Assembly: GCA_002439735.1 (NCBI GenBank)
Contig: DJPG01000046.1
Span: 461-15,099, forward strand
Origin: Firmicutes bacterium UBA6418
GTDB taxonomy: Bacteria; Bacillota; Clostridia; Peptostreptococcales; Anaerovoracaceae
Reading direction: 5' to 3'
Length of the DNA stretch: 14,639 nt
Part shown: one piece after another, positions 5,748 through 14,125 of the stretch
Numbering within the stretch: the first letter of the stretch is position 1
Layout of the letters: each line of letters opens with the position of its first letter
Position numbers and translations under genes: made by a program
Notes under the pieces: generated by a model
Seen by the model: the letters and a program-made list of their open reading frames with translations, nothing else
Databases searched by the model: none
What the model was told of the DNA's origin: nothing

Positions 5748-6920
5748 TTAGCTGAAAAATTCTTTGAACTTTTCTTTGAAGCTATTTCGCTTCTGATAGC
5801 ACTCTTCGGTGACAACCTTACCCATGTCTTCGATTGCTTTTTTCTGCTTATGATTGAGTTTGGTCGGTACTTCCAGGTTGACCTTAACGTAAAGATCACC
5901 CTTTGCCTCTCTTTTGAGGTATTTGATTCCTCTGCCCTTCAGGCGGAATGTCGTTCCGGGCTGCGTTCCAGCCGGAACCTTATAGGAAACCTTTCCCTCC
6001 AGCGTCGGTACGATAATATCCGCGCCGAGCGCCGCCTGGTCGAAGCTGATTGGGATCTCCAGATGGAGATCTGCGCCACTGCGCTTGAACACTTTATGCG
6101 GTTTCACGTTCAGCACAATGTATAAGTCGCCTGCAGGTCCGCCGTTGATACCCGGCTCTCCCTGACCTCTGATCGGAATGACGGATTCATTGTCGACACC
6201 CGCCGGAATGTTTACGGAGATCGTAACCGTCTTGCGGATCTTGCCCTGACCTTTGCAATCCGGGCAAGGTTCCTCGATGATCTTGCCGCTGCCACCGCAC
6301 TCATCACAAGTCGTGACGGACTGGAACTGTCCGAACGGCGTTCTCTGCATTTGCGTGATTTGACCGCTGCCGCCGCATTTCGGGCAAGTCTTTTTGGATG
6401 TACCCGGTTTTGTACCTTCGCCTTTGCATGTCGGGCAGATTACAAACTTCGTTAGTTCAATTTTCTTTTTTGTGCCGAATGCAGCCTCTTCAAAGGTAAT
6501 GGAAATTGCCTTTTGCAAATCCTTGCCCTTGCGTGGCTGATTTGCGCGTCTCTGGCTGCTGCCTCCGCCGAAGCCGCCAAAGCCGCCGCCAAACATATCA
6601 AAGATATCCTCAAAGCCTCCAAAACCACCTGCGCCGCCGCCAAAACCGCCAAAGCCACCGAAGCCGCCTGCGCCGCCGCCCATACCATTCGGATCTATCC
6701 CTGCATGACCGAATTTATCATACTTGCTCTTTTTATCGGGGTCAGACAGAACGCTGTAAGCTTCATTGACTTCTTTGAATTTTTCTTCTGCTTCCTTGTT
6801 TCCGGGATTTTTGTCAGGATGATACTTCATAGCCATCTTACGGAAAGCCTTCTTGATTTCCTCTTCACTGGCGCCCTTTTGCAAGCCAAGCACTTCATAG
6901 TAATCGCGTTTTTCTGCCAT
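5748..6920 (-). CDS. dnaJ: Chaperone protein DnaJ (Hsp40)
   Basis: A 390-aa type I Hsp40, the cytosolic cochaperone that binds unfolded protein and stimulates DnaK ATPase. The J domain (1-70) carries HPD at 34-36. A Gly/Phe-rich linker follows (about 78-120, rich in GGFGG repeats). Four zinc-binding repeats are CPTCKGEG (162-169), CPKCGGSG (179-186), CDECGGSG (205-212) and CPDCKGQG (219-226). Two C-terminal beta domains for substrate binding and a short dimerisation tail ending KEKFKEFFS complete the protein. All key residues are present and the length is typical. The ATG has a GAGAGG site. The gene is last in hrcA-grpE-dnaK-dnaJ, 76 nt after dnaK, with a hairpin in that gap (6947-6970) and a terminator after it. 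Confidence 0.98.
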   Translation of the reverse strand: MAEKRDYYEVLGLQKGASEEEIKKAFRKMAMKYHPDKNPGNKEAEEKFKEVNEAYSVLSDPDKKSKYDKFGHAGIDPNGMGGGAGGFGGFGGFGGGAGGFGGFEDIFDMFGGGFGGFGGGSSQRRANQPRKGKDLQKAISITFEEAAFGTKKKIELTKFVICPTCKGEGTKPGTSKKTCPKCGGSGQITQMQRTPFGQFQSVTTCDECGGSGKIIEEPCPDCKGQGKIRKTVTISVNIPAGVDNESVIPIRGQGEPGINGGPAGDLYIVLNVKPHKVFKRSGADLHLEIPISFDQAALGADIIVPTLEGKVSYKVPAGTQPGTTFRLKGRGIKYLKREAKGDLYVKVNLEVPTKLNHKQKKAIEDMGKVVTEECYQKRNSFKEKFKEFFS

Positions 6921-6946
6921 AATAAACCTCTCTCATGACGCCCTAA

Positions 6947-6970
6947 ACGCCGGAGCAAATGCCCCAGCGT
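6947..6970 (-). other. Intergenic hairpin between dnaK and dnaJ
   Basis: On the minus strand ACGCTGGGGC and GCTCCGGCGT form a ten-pair stem (two G-T pairs) around ATTT. No T-run follows, so it is not a terminator. It may stabilise the dnaK 3' end or tune dnaJ expression; this is inference. Confidence 0.5.
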
Positions 6971-6996
6971 CTAGTGCCATGTTCTTCTATCTACAA

Positions 6997-8868
6997 TTAT
7001 TTATCTTTGTCATCATCTACCACAGTGTAGTCTGCGTCAACAACATTGTCATCTGCAGAGCCTGCCTGCGTGTCTGCTTCCGCGCCTGCCGTGCCTGCCG
7101 CGTCAGCACCTGTGCCGGCTGCCTGTGCTGCCTGCGCCTGTTCATACAGTTTCGTGGAAATGATATGGAACTTTTCAGTCAACGCTTCGGTCTTTTCCTT
7201 AATATCTTCTGCGGTTCCGTTGTCAAGAGCTGCCTGCAGCTGATCCTTGGCTTCGGTAATATGCGCCTTTTCATCTTCGGAAATCTTGCCTTCCAGTTCC
7301 TTTAAGGATTTTTCGGTTTCATAGATCAGAGATTCTGCTCTGTTTCTAAGCTCAACCTCTTCTTTTCTCTTCTTATCCTGCTCCGCGTACTGCTGCGCTT
7401 CCTTTACTTTTTTGTTGATCTCGTCTTCCGAGAGATTTGTAGAAGAAGTAATGGTAATGCTCTGCTCCTTACCGGTTCCCATATCCTTCGCGCTGACATT
7501 TACGATACCGTTTGCGTCAATATCGAAGGTAACTTCGATCTGCGGAATTCCACGAGGTGCCGGTGCGATGCCGGTCAACTGGAATCTGCCTAAGGTTGTA
7601 TTGTCAGCTGCCATTTCTCTTTCACCCTGCATAACGTGGATGTCAACGGCTGTCTGGTTATCTGCAGCGGTTGAGAAAATCTGGCTCTTCTTGGTCGGTA
7701 TTGTGGTATTTCTTTCGATCAGCTTGGTTGCGACACCGCCCAGTGTCTCAATGGACAGGGACAGCGGTGTAACATCCAGAAGAAGTACGTCGTGGACTTC
7801 ACCGGTCAGAACGCCCGCCTGGATCGCAGCGCCGATGGCAACACATTCATCCGGGTTAATGCCTTTGAACGGTTCTTTGCCCGTGATCTTTTTCACAGCT
7901 TCCTGTACAGCCGGAATTCTCGTGGAGCCGCCGACTAAGATGACCTTATCAATATCCGCGTTGGTTACGCCTGCGTCTTTCATCGCTTTCTTCATCGGTT
8001 CGATGGTTCTCTGTACCAGATGTTCGGTAAGCTGGTTGAATTTCGCTCTTGTGATATCCTCATTCATATGCAGAGGACCTTCGGAAGTTACGGTAATGAA
8101 CGGAAGATTTACATTTGCCGTTTGAGAACCGGAAAGCTCTTTTTTCGCTTTTTCGGCTGCTTCTTTCAATCTCTGCAGCGCCATCTTGTCAGCGCGAAGA
8201 TCTACGCCGTGTTCCTTTGCGAACTTGTCAGCCAGATAATTCAACAAAACTTCATCAAAGTCATCGCCGCCGAGGTGGGTATCACCGTTGGTTGCCAGGA
8301 CTTCGAAAACGCCGTCGCCGAGTTCCAGAATGGATACATCGAACGTACCACCGCCAAGGTCGTAAACCAGAATCTTATGGGATCCTTCTTCTTTGTCCAG
8401 ACCGTATGCCAGAGAAGCCGCAGTCGGTTCATTGATGATTCTCTTGACGTCCAGACCCGCGATTCTGCCGGCATCCTTGGTTGCCTGCTTCTGCGCGTCG
8501 GAGAAGTAAGCCGGTACGGTGATGACCGCTTCGGTTACTTTTTCGCCTAGATAGGCTTCCGCGTCATTTTTTAACTTGGTCAGGATCATCGCGGAAATTT
8601 CCTGCGGGGTATAATCCTTACCGTCGATGGTGACTTTATAGTCTTCACCCATATGTCTCTTAATGGAAGAGATCGTCCTGTCCGGGTTGGTAACTGCCTG
8701 TCTCTTTGCCGTTTCACCAACTAATCTTTCGCCGTCTTTCTTAAAAGCAACAACGGACGGTGTTGTTCTCATACCTTCTGCATTGGCGATAACTGTAGGT
8801 TCGCCGCCTTCTAATACTGCTACGCAGCTGTTTGTAGTTCCTAAATCGATACCAATTACTTTAGCCAT
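6997..8868 (-). CDS. dnaK: Chaperone protein DnaK (Hsp70)
   Basis: A 623-aa cytosolic Hsp70, the ATP-driven chaperone working with DnaJ and GrpE. The nucleotide domain has GIDLGTTNS (6-14), INEPTAASLAYG (145-156), DLGGGTFDVS (170-179) and LVGGSTRIPAVQ (311-322). The interdomain linker is DVLLLDVTPLSL (360-371), then the substrate-binding beta domain, helical lid and an Ala/Gly-rich tail ending in acidic VDADYTVVDDDKDK. The nucleotide domain lacks the insert of about 24 residues found in Gram-negative DnaK, as in Firmicutes. I chose the ATG at 8866-8868 because AAGGAGG precedes it and the protein then starts MAKVIGIDLG. The open frame upstream to 9027 runs through a palindromic repeat and is not translated by this evidence. 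It is cotranscribed from the CIRCE-controlled promoter. Confidence 0.98.
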   Translation of the reverse strand: MAKVIGIDLGTTNSCVAVLEGGEPTVIANAEGMRTTPSVVAFKKDGERLVGETAKRQAVTNPDRTISSIKRHMGEDYKVTIDGKDYTPQEISAMILTKLKNDAEAYLGEKVTEAVITVPAYFSDAQKQATKDAGRIAGLDVKRIINEPTAASLAYGLDKEEGSHKILVYDLGGGTFDVSILELGDGVFEVLATNGDTHLGGDDFDEVLLNYLADKFAKEHGVDLRADKMALQRLKEAAEKAKKELSGSQTANVNLPFITVTSEGPLHMNEDITRAKFNQLTEHLVQRTIEPMKKAMKDAGVTNADIDKVILVGGSTRIPAVQEAVKKITGKEPFKGINPDECVAIGAAIQAGVLTGEVHDVLLLDVTPLSLSIETLGGVATKLIERNTTIPTKKSQIFSTAADNQTAVDIHVMQGEREMAADNTTLGRFQLTGIAPAPRGIPQIEVTFDIDANGIVNVSAKDMGTGKEQSITITSSTNLSEDEINKKVKEAQQYAEQDKKRKEEVELRNRAESLIYETEKSLKELEGKISEDEKAHITEAKDQLQAALDNGTAEDIKEKTEALTEKFHIISTKLYEQAQAAQAAGTGADAAGTAGAEADTQAGSADDNVVDADYTVVDDDKDK

Positions 8869-8920
8869 TTTATGTTCCTCCTTGATTTTCAAGTTATAAT
8901 TCTGTTTTTTGTGCGCCGGA

Positions 8921-9022
8921 AATTTTTCGTTATGCAAGGCGCCGGGCGCGGAACGAAGCGGAATGTACAAAGCGTACATGAGCATCGGATGCGCGGCTGG
9001 CAACACAGCAGAACGGAAAATT
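8921..9022. repeat. 102-bp imperfect palindrome between grpE and dnaK
   Basis: AATTTTTCGTTATGC (8921-8935) is an inverted copy of GCAGAACGGAAAATT (9008-9022) with two mismatches. The centre is TGTAC-N5-GTACA (8964-8978), symmetric to within 1 bp of the element midpoint, and GC-rich arms between them also partly pair. The whole element can fold as one long interrupted hairpin. It fills most of the 162-bp grpE-dnaK gap and looks like a dispersed REP/MITE-type element. A possible role is RNA processing or differential stability within the operon. Confidence 0.65.
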
Positions 9023-9030
9023 AACAAGCA

Positions 9031-9633
9031 CTAGTTTGCTACTTTGACCATGACCGGTCTCACCACCCTGCCATTCAAGGTATACCCTTTCTGCAGGATC
9101 GCGGTCACCTTGCCGCTTGCATATTCGGTGCTGTCCTCGGTCATAACCGCATTGTGGAAGTTCGGGTCGAAGTCCTCGCCCAAACACTTGATTTCAGCAA
9201 CTCCTGCTTTATCCAGCACCCCTTGGAGCTGCTTCAAAATCATCTGCATGCCTTCCAGGAACTTGTCGCCGTCATTGCCGGCTTCCAAAGCTCTTTCGAA
9301 GTTGTCTATTACATCAAGCAGTTCCTTCACGATTTTCTCGTTCGCGAACGCATAAATGTCACTTTTTTCTTTTTCGGTTCTCCGTTTGAAGTTCTGAAAG
9401 TCTGCCAACAATCGCATATATTTGACATTCAGGGCTTCTTCCTCGGGATGACCGGTTTCTTTGTCAGGCTCGGTGGCTTTCGCCTTTGGTGTAGCTTCCG
9501 CTTGCTGACCTGTGTCGTTTTCTTTTATTTTTTCCCCTGCGACCTCCGGTTCTACTTCAAAATCCTCCTCTTTTTCAGGAAGATTCTCAGAAACTTCCTC
9601 ATCGCGCTTTCGCTTGTTTTCCTCATTGCTCAT
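9031..9633 (-). CDS. grpE: Nucleotide exchange factor GrpE
   Basis: A 200-aa cytosolic protein that releases ADP from DnaK. The first 65-70 residues are highly charged and disordered (Glu/Lys-rich). A long helix with coiled-coil character follows (YMRLLADFQNFKRRTEKEK), then the four-helix dimer region (VIDNFERALEAG) and the C-terminal beta domain (DFDPNFHNAVMTED, VTAILQKGYTLNGRVVRPVMVKVAN), all typical. The start is the ATG at 9631-9633, 8 nt after GGAGG. Upstream in-frame ATGs at 9639 and 9666 lie too close to, or before, that site. The gene overlaps the hrcA stop by 11 nt, suggesting translational coupling. Confidence 0.96.
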   Translation of the reverse strand: MSNEENKRKRDEEVSENLPEKEEDFEVEPEVAGEKIKENDTGQQAEATPKAKATEPDKETGHPEEEALNVKYMRLLADFQNFKRRTEKEKSDIYAFANEKIVKELLDVIDNFERALEAGNDGDKFLEGMQMILKQLQGVLDKAGVAEIKCLGEDFDPNFHNAVMTEDSTEYASGKVTAILQKGYTLNGRVVRPVMVKVAN

Positions 9634-10672
9634 CCTCATTACCTCCGCTTTCGAGTTTAAATGCATTGCTTAAATTATCGGTTAAATATTCAATGATCGA
9701 TGTGACTTCGCCGTACTTCATTCGCGTCGGTCCGATGACACCGATTTTGCCGACCGGTTTGCCGTCTACGTGATAGCTGGCGGTGATCATAGAACAATCC
9801 TGCATGATGTTGTCCGGGTTCTCCTCCCCGATCGTGACAATCACACCATCATCCCGCTCGACCAGCTTTTTGGTCAGTTCCTCTTTTTGACTGAGCATCT
9901 CGATGAAGCTCTTAGCCTTGGCGAGATTGTTGTACTCCGGTATGTCGAAGATGTTTGTCAAACCTTCCATATAAAGGTTAACATTCAGCATATCCTCGAG
10001 CGTCCGCATGAAGTTCGGCATGACGTCCTCGGCGAGTCCGCTCATCGCAACAATGTCAGTCTCGACATTGGCAATGATATTGTTGGTCAGCGCCTGACTG
10101 ACGGTCTTGCCCTTGTAGTTGTAGGTCATCGTCTTGGACAGAAGATTCAGGTTCTCCTGCGTGTAAGGCACGCTCATGCGCACCGCCTTGTTGGAAACCT
10201 TGCCGCTCTCGGAAACGATCATCAGGATGACCGTCTGCTCATCGACCGGCAGCAGATTGATGTATTTGAGGACATCTTCGTCCTGACTCGGGGTCAGCGC
10301 AAAGGATGTCAGATTGGTGATCTCGGAAAGCACGCTCGCCGCATGTTCAATCGTTTTGTTGAAATCTCGCACCTTGCCTGCAAGTCGCTGGGCGATGATG
10401 CTCTTTTCCTCTTTGGTCAGTTCCGGCTTCTCCATCAAAGCGTTGACATATAATCGGTAAGCTTTGTCGGACGGAACTCTGCCTGCGGAGGTATGCGGGT
10501 GTGTCAAATAGCCCATTTCCTCGAGGTCAGCCATCTCGTTTCGGATTGTCGCCGGACTGTAACCAAGTTCCGGTTTCTTGGAAAGCGTTCTGGAGCCGAC
10601 CGGTTCTGCTGTCTTGACATAGTCTGCGATGATCGCTTGCAAAACTTTTAGTTTTCGCTCGCTTAACTCCAT
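9623..10672 (-). CDS. hrcA: Heat-inducible transcription repressor HrcA
   Basis: A 349-aa repressor of class I heat-shock genes that binds CIRCE and needs GroEL for activity. The N-terminal winged helix is visible: LKVLQAIIADYVKTAEPVGS, LGYSPATIRNEMADLEEMGY, HTSAGRVPSDKAYRLYV. A GAF-like middle and a C-terminal segment with IGPTRMKYGEVTSIIEYL (about 312-330) complete it. Length is normal. The ATG follows AAAGGAGG with an 8-nt gap. It is the first gene of the operon; a perfect CIRCE lies 24 nt upstream of the start, so the operon is autoregulated and HrcA-controlled. Confidence 0.97.
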   Translation of the reverse strand: MELSERKLKVLQAIIADYVKTAEPVGSRTLSKKPELGYSPATIRNEMADLEEMGYLTHPHTSAGRVPSDKAYRLYVNALMEKPELTKEEKSIIAQRLAGKVRDFNKTIEHAASVLSEITNLTSFALTPSQDEDVLKYINLLPVDEQTVILMIVSESGKVSNKAVRMSVPYTQENLNLLSKTMTYNYKGKTVSQALTNNIIANVETDIVAMSGLAEDVMPNFMRTLEDMLNVNLYMEGLTNIFDIPEYNNLAKAKSFIEMLSQKEELTKKLVERDDGVIVTIGEENPDNIMQDCSMITASYHVDGKPVGKIGVIGPTRMKYGEVTSIIEYLTDNLSNAFKLESGGNEDEQ

Positions 10673-10696
10673 CTTGCATTCCTCCTTTTTGATTTG

Positions 10697-10723
10697 TTAG
10701 CACTCACTCAACCGGAGTGCTAA
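10697..10723 (-). promoter_or_regulatory. CIRCE operator (HrcA binding site)
   Basis: TTAGCACTC, nine spacer bases and GAGTGCTAA form a perfect inverted repeat identical to the CIRCE consensus. It lies in the 5' leader between the -10 box (10735-10740) and the hrcA Shine-Dalgarno, so bound HrcA would block the hrcA-grpE-dnaK-dnaJ promoter. No second CIRCE is present in the window. Confidence 0.98.
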
Positions 10724-10734
10724 CCTCTGACAAT

Positions 10735-10763
10735 AATATACTACCCCGTTTTTCGAATGTCAA
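10735..10763 (-). promoter_or_regulatory. SigA promoter of the hrcA-grpE-dnaK-dnaJ operon
   Basis: A perfect TTGACA (10758-10763), a 17-bp spacer and TATATT (10735-10740) lie on the minus strand. CIRCE begins 11 bp past the -10 box, the usual arrangement for HrcA-repressed operons. Confidence 0.88.
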
Positions 10764-10836
10764 CACATTTTTGTTGAAATTTTTTGTGTAGTTTGCGTGA
10801 AGATACGTCCGATGCGCAGCTTCAGCTCGTGCGCGC

Positions 10837-10872
10837 AAAAAAACCGCACAGAGGGGGGCTCTCCATGCGGTT
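10837..10872 (-). terminator. Terminator of the GldG/DUF4340 operon
   Basis: ACCGCA and TGCGGT (10866-10871 and 10843-10848) close a stem extended by GGAG/CTCC-type pairing. T7 follows on the minus strand at 10837-10843. It lies 28 nt past the DUF4340 stop and upstream of the heat-shock promoter. Confidence 0.8.
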
Positions 10873-10900
10873 GTGTGGTTTTTCGTCTGCTGACTGTCGT

Positions 10901-11884
10901 TTATCCGCGCAGGGCATTGATTTCTTCGGCACTGACGGTATAGACCATCTTGGAATCTTTGAGACGAACGTAATAGCTGTCGCCGGTCCGCTCACCGATC
11001 TGCAGGGTGAATTGCACTGCCGTGCTGCTGCCGTCGTCTGCGGTTTCTTCGCCCTTGATCGTGAAGGACATCTGTGGTTTATCCAGACCGTAGGACGCAA
11101 GCTCCGACTTATCTGCCTTGTAGTTTACACAGGTTTCAAAGTTCAGACCGCGCACGCCGTCAACGATCTCCTGCGCAGTCGGCGCGGTATCGCTGCTGTC
11201 TTCCGCATCGTCGTCCCCACTGTCCGTAACGTCGGTTTCCTCCGCCTCTTCGGTCAAGTCATAGACCGTCGTCTTACCGTCTATCGTCACCCGCAGTTCG
11301 GTATCTTCTTCATAGATCGGCAGGCTCTCGGTCTGCAGCAGATCGTCGATCGCATACTGGAAGTCCTCCATATAGTCACCGGAAACCAGGTAAACGGTAT
11401 CCGTACCCGCAAGCTGCGCGTAATACTCGCTCGAAACATCGTTGTAATCGCCGGTCAGGATCTCGACGGTCGTGTCGTCCGCGGTCGTATAGGAGATCAC
11501 GCTTTGTGGATCATCTAGTCCATACTGCGTCAGATCCGTCACGTCCTCCAATGTCCGTGTCGCAGTGATATCAGACAGCGCGTACTCCATATAGCTGACG
11601 GTGGTCTGGTTGACCGGAAATTCCGCGTCCTCCGGCCACTGCCAGGTGCCGTCCGCATTCTTTTGCAGTGCATAAGTCTCGCCGTCATAGCTCCACGACA
11701 GCGCGGTCAAGTCGTCCGATTCTACGGACACGAAGGGGATCTGCGACGCCTCCGCTTCCTTTTGTTCCGCGCGCGCGACCAGCTCCGTCGTCAGCGCGTA
11801 GCCGCCGACAGCCAGTACCAGACAGCCCGCGAGGAGCGAAAGCTTTGCGGGACGACTCCATTTTTTCTTTTTCTTATCACTCAT
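10901..11884 (-). CDS. DUF4340 domain-containing protein
   Basis: A 327-aa protein with a basic N-terminus (DKKKKKWSRPAK) and one membrane anchor (about 15-33), so most of the chain is predicted outside the membrane. The repeated modules with LTQYGLDDPQS (about 116-126) and LASYGLDKPQMSF (about 272-284), each following a W/Y-rich beta segment, match the DUF4340 pattern. An acidic stretch (about 210-235, rich in Asp/Glu/Ser) lies between them. DUF4340 genes typically sit beside GldG-like genes, as here: the start is 16 nt after the GldG stop, with GCGAGG upstream. The biochemical role is unknown; an accessory to the ABC complex is inferred. It is the last gene before a terminator. Confidence 0.82.
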   Translation of the reverse strand: MSDKKKKKWSRPAKLSLLAGCLVLAVGGYALTTELVARAEQKEAEASQIPFVSVESDDLTALSWSYDGETYALQKNADGTWQWPEDAEFPVNQTTVSYMEYALSDITATRTLEDVTDLTQYGLDDPQSVISYTTADDTTVEILTGDYNDVSSEYYAQLAGTDTVYLVSGDYMEDFQYAIDDLLQTESLPIYEEDTELRVTIDGKTTVYDLTEEAEETDVTDSGDDDAEDSSDTAPTAQEIVDGVRGLNFETCVNYKADKSELASYGLDKPQMSFTIKGEETADDGSSTAVQFTLQIGERTGDSYYVRLKDSKMVYTVSAEEINALRG

Positions 11885-11900
11885 ATCACAGCCTCGCTTC

Positions 11901-13427
11901 CTATTTCTTTCTGCGTTTCAGCCATACGATGATGCCGCCTGCCAGAACAGTGACCGGGATCAGCACGACCATGACCAGGGTCCAGCGGCCGGACTGCGCC
12001 GAAGTGAGCGTCAGATACTCGTAAGAGATCGTCTTGGCGTGAATGCTGATCGCATCCTCCATTTCACAGAGCCAACCCATCGCATTGGTCACAAAATCGG
12101 TGTTACCGCCGGAAACCAGCTGATCGATCTGACTCTCCACCAAGGTACTGCTGGTGATCCACACCATCTTGCTTTCACCGGTATCCGTCTGCTCGGTGAT
12201 CGCGACAGCCAATGCAAAGCCATCCGTATCCGCGCCAATGTCACCGGCTTCTTTTTCAGCATTGGTTGCCAGGATCCCGTCTGCCTTAGAATAAGCGCCT
12301 GCCGTTGTGGAAAGCAGCGCGGTCACACTGACATCGCTGCTTTCCTCTCCATCTGGCGCAGTCATCTCGAGTCCCTGCGCGATCGGCATCAGCACGTAAT
12401 AATTGCCGCTGATCAGAGGATCCGTAATCTCGTGGCTTTCCAACTGCGGGATCAGATAATTCGGATAGTTGGACATGTAATGGCTGTTATCCTTCTCGAC
12501 GACCATACCGTCAACAGCCTTAACGCCGCGTTTTTGCATCATCGCATGCAGGTTCGGCAGTTCTTCACTGTCACAGTCGGTGAAAAGCATCAGACTTCCA
12601 TTTTCTGCAAGATAGGCTTCGATTTTTTCGATCTCTGCCTGCGAAAAATCGGATGCCGGACTGTAGATCAAAAGGCTTTCACAGTCAGTCGGAACCGTTT
12701 CCTCCGTCAAAAGATTCAACGGCGTGAGACTGATGTTTTCGGTTTCGAAGCTGCTGACCAGGTTCGACGGCAATTCGTCCTCACCATGGCCGCTCAGGTA
12801 GTAAACCTTCGTCTGTGCGGCAGAGGTCACAAAATTAACAGCCGAAGTCAGCGCACCCTCGCCATTGTAGGATGTGACGGTGTTGTAGTCCTCATCGTAG
12901 GAGGTTTCATAAATATCGTAGTAGCTGATATAGCGTGACTTGGACGCATCCGCGCTCGTCACGACCAGACTGTTGTTGTAGACATCATCGCTTGTATACT
13001 GATAAGCGAAGTTCGGATTGGCTACCGGATCGATCTTCTCGACCTTGATATGCTTGCTGAGATCCTCATAGCGTGTCAGTGTTTTTTGTAACGTATCGTC
13101 CTCGTATCCATCCTGTACGATCCAATAGACGTTTACGTCCTCTTCCAGTCCGCTAACCAGTTCTTCGGTCTGCTCACTCAAATCGTAAAGGTCATTCCCC
13201 GAAAGATCCGGCTGCGTATAGGTTTCCGGCAACGCCGAAACCAGCAGATTGACGGCAACCAGGATTGCCAGCACAATCGCCGTGGTCGCGGCCGTATAGG
13301 TTCCAATGCGGAAATTTTTGGTCTTCACTGCGGCTATCAGGCTTTCTTTGAAAGCGCCTCTCTGCGTTTTCTTGTCTGGCTTGCATCTCTGCTCCGGCTT
13401 GCCGCCGTCTTTTTTCTTGCCGAACAT
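11901..13427 (-). CDS. GldG family protein (ABC-associated, periplasmic-type domain)
   Basis: A 508-aa protein with a basic cytoplasmic N-terminus, a membrane helix near residues 42-64 (IVLAILVAVNLLVSAL), a large outside domain and a C-terminal helix (VMVVLIPVTVLAGGIIVWLK) ending in KRRKK. YDLSEQTEELVSGLEEDVNVYWI and TKVYYLSGHGEDELPS followed by LLIYSPASDFSQAEIEKIEAYL match the GldG/ABC-type uncharacterised domain. The order after ATPase and ABC-2 permease is that of GldA-GldF-GldG. Gliding is not implied; export or cell-envelope work is possible. The ATG at 13425-13427 overlaps the permease stop (TGATG) and sits 8 nt after GGAGG. A GTG three codons earlier is less well placed. Confidence 0.87.
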   Translation of the reverse strand: MFGKKKDGGKPEQRCKPDKKTQRGAFKESLIAAVKTKNFRIGTYTAATTAIVLAILVAVNLLVSALPETYTQPDLSGNDLYDLSEQTEELVSGLEEDVNVYWIVQDGYEDDTLQKTLTRYEDLSKHIKVEKIDPVANPNFAYQYTSDDVYNNSLVVTSADASKSRYISYYDIYETSYDEDYNTVTSYNGEGALTSAVNFVTSAAQTKVYYLSGHGEDELPSNLVSSFETENISLTPLNLLTEETVPTDCESLLIYSPASDFSQAEIEKIEAYLAENGSLMLFTDCDSEELPNLHAMMQKRGVKAVDGMVVEKDNSHYMSNYPNYLIPQLESHEITDPLISGNYYVLMPIAQGLEMTAPDGEESSDVSVTALLSTTAGAYSKADGILATNAEKEAGDIGADTDGFALAVAITEQTDTGESKMVWITSSTLVESQIDQLVSGGNTDFVTNAMGWLCEMEDAISIHAKTISYEYLTLTSAQSGRWTLVMVVLIPVTVLAGGIIVWLKRRKK

Positions 13428-14125
13428 CAGCTCCACCTCCTTTTTTCACAAGCCTGTATGGTCAAAAATACAAAGAACGCGATGACCGAAAGGTAAAAGA
13501 TTACGGAATTCAAGTCTAAAATACCGTAAACAAAGTTGTCCATGCGGTCGAATAAGCACAGGCTCGTGAGGAGTCCGCTGCCGACCGAAACGTAGCTCGC
13601 GAGGCTGCTGGAAAAGAAGTTGAGCAGCAGAATCAGAAACGTACCGCCCGCCGCCAACGGCTGGCTCTCCGTCAAGGACGAGATAAACATCCCGATCGCA
13701 AGCAGCGACGCGCCGAGCAGCAAAAAACCGATATAAGTCACCAGAATCGTGCGGAAGGACAGGGTTCCGTAAAGGCTCAGCACCAGCGGATAGAGCGCAA
13801 TGATGAGCATCGGCACAGCAAAGACTGCCAGCAGCGCCAGATACTTGCCGAATACGACCCTAGTCATACCGATCGGCAATGCGTAAAGCAGCTGATCCGT
13901 GTGCTGTCTGCGTTCTTCCGCGAAGGTTTTCATCGTGATCACCGGTACGATCAAAAGGAAGATGAAGCTCATATTGCCCAATACATATTCAAAGTTCGCG
14001 TAGCCGCCGATCAGGCAGACACTCATCGTATAGATGCCGGCAAACAGCAGCAGGAACGCTACGAATACATAACCGGATACCGATGTATAATAGGAACGCA
14101 GCTCACGTTCAAAGATGGCTTTCAT
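13427..14125 (-). CDS. ABC-2 type permease (GldF-like)
   Basis: A 232-aa integral membrane protein beginning MKAIFERELRSYYTSVSGYV and showing six hydrophobic segments. The region between the second and third contains MKTFAEERRQHTDQLLYALPI, the typical E-E-R-R-x-x-T-x-x-L-L-x-x-x-P-I motif of ABC-2/GldF permeases. It should form the channel with the ATPase encoded just upstream. The ATG at 14123-14125 follows AGGAGG. The open frame extends 55 codons upstream, but those overlap the ATPase tail out of frame and are Arg-rich, so they are rejected. It overlaps the ATPase stop by 17 nt and the GldG start by 1 nt, a tightly coupled operon. Confidence 0.92.
   Translation of the reverse strand: MKAIFERELRSYYTSVSGYVFVAFLLLFAGIYTMSVCLIGGYANFEYVLGNMSFIFLLIVPVITMKTFAEERRQHTDQLLYALPIGMTRVVFGKYLALLAVFAVPMLIIALYPLVLSLYGTLSFRTILVTYIGFLLLGASLLAIGMFISSLTESQPLAAGGTFLILLLNFFSSSLASYVSVGSGLLTSLCLFDRMDNFVYGILDLNSVIFYLSVIAFFVFLTIQACEKRRWS

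Noticed and set aside
8869..9027. N-terminal extension of DnaK by 53 residues (in-frame ATG near 9027)
   Set aside because: The extra frame runs through the palindromic repeat; the canonical MAKVIGIDLG start at 8868 has AAGGAGG directly upstream.
9634..9666. Upstream ATG starts of grpE at 9666 and 9639
   Set aside because: GGAGG is placed for the ATG at 9633; the others lie before it or only 2 nt after it.
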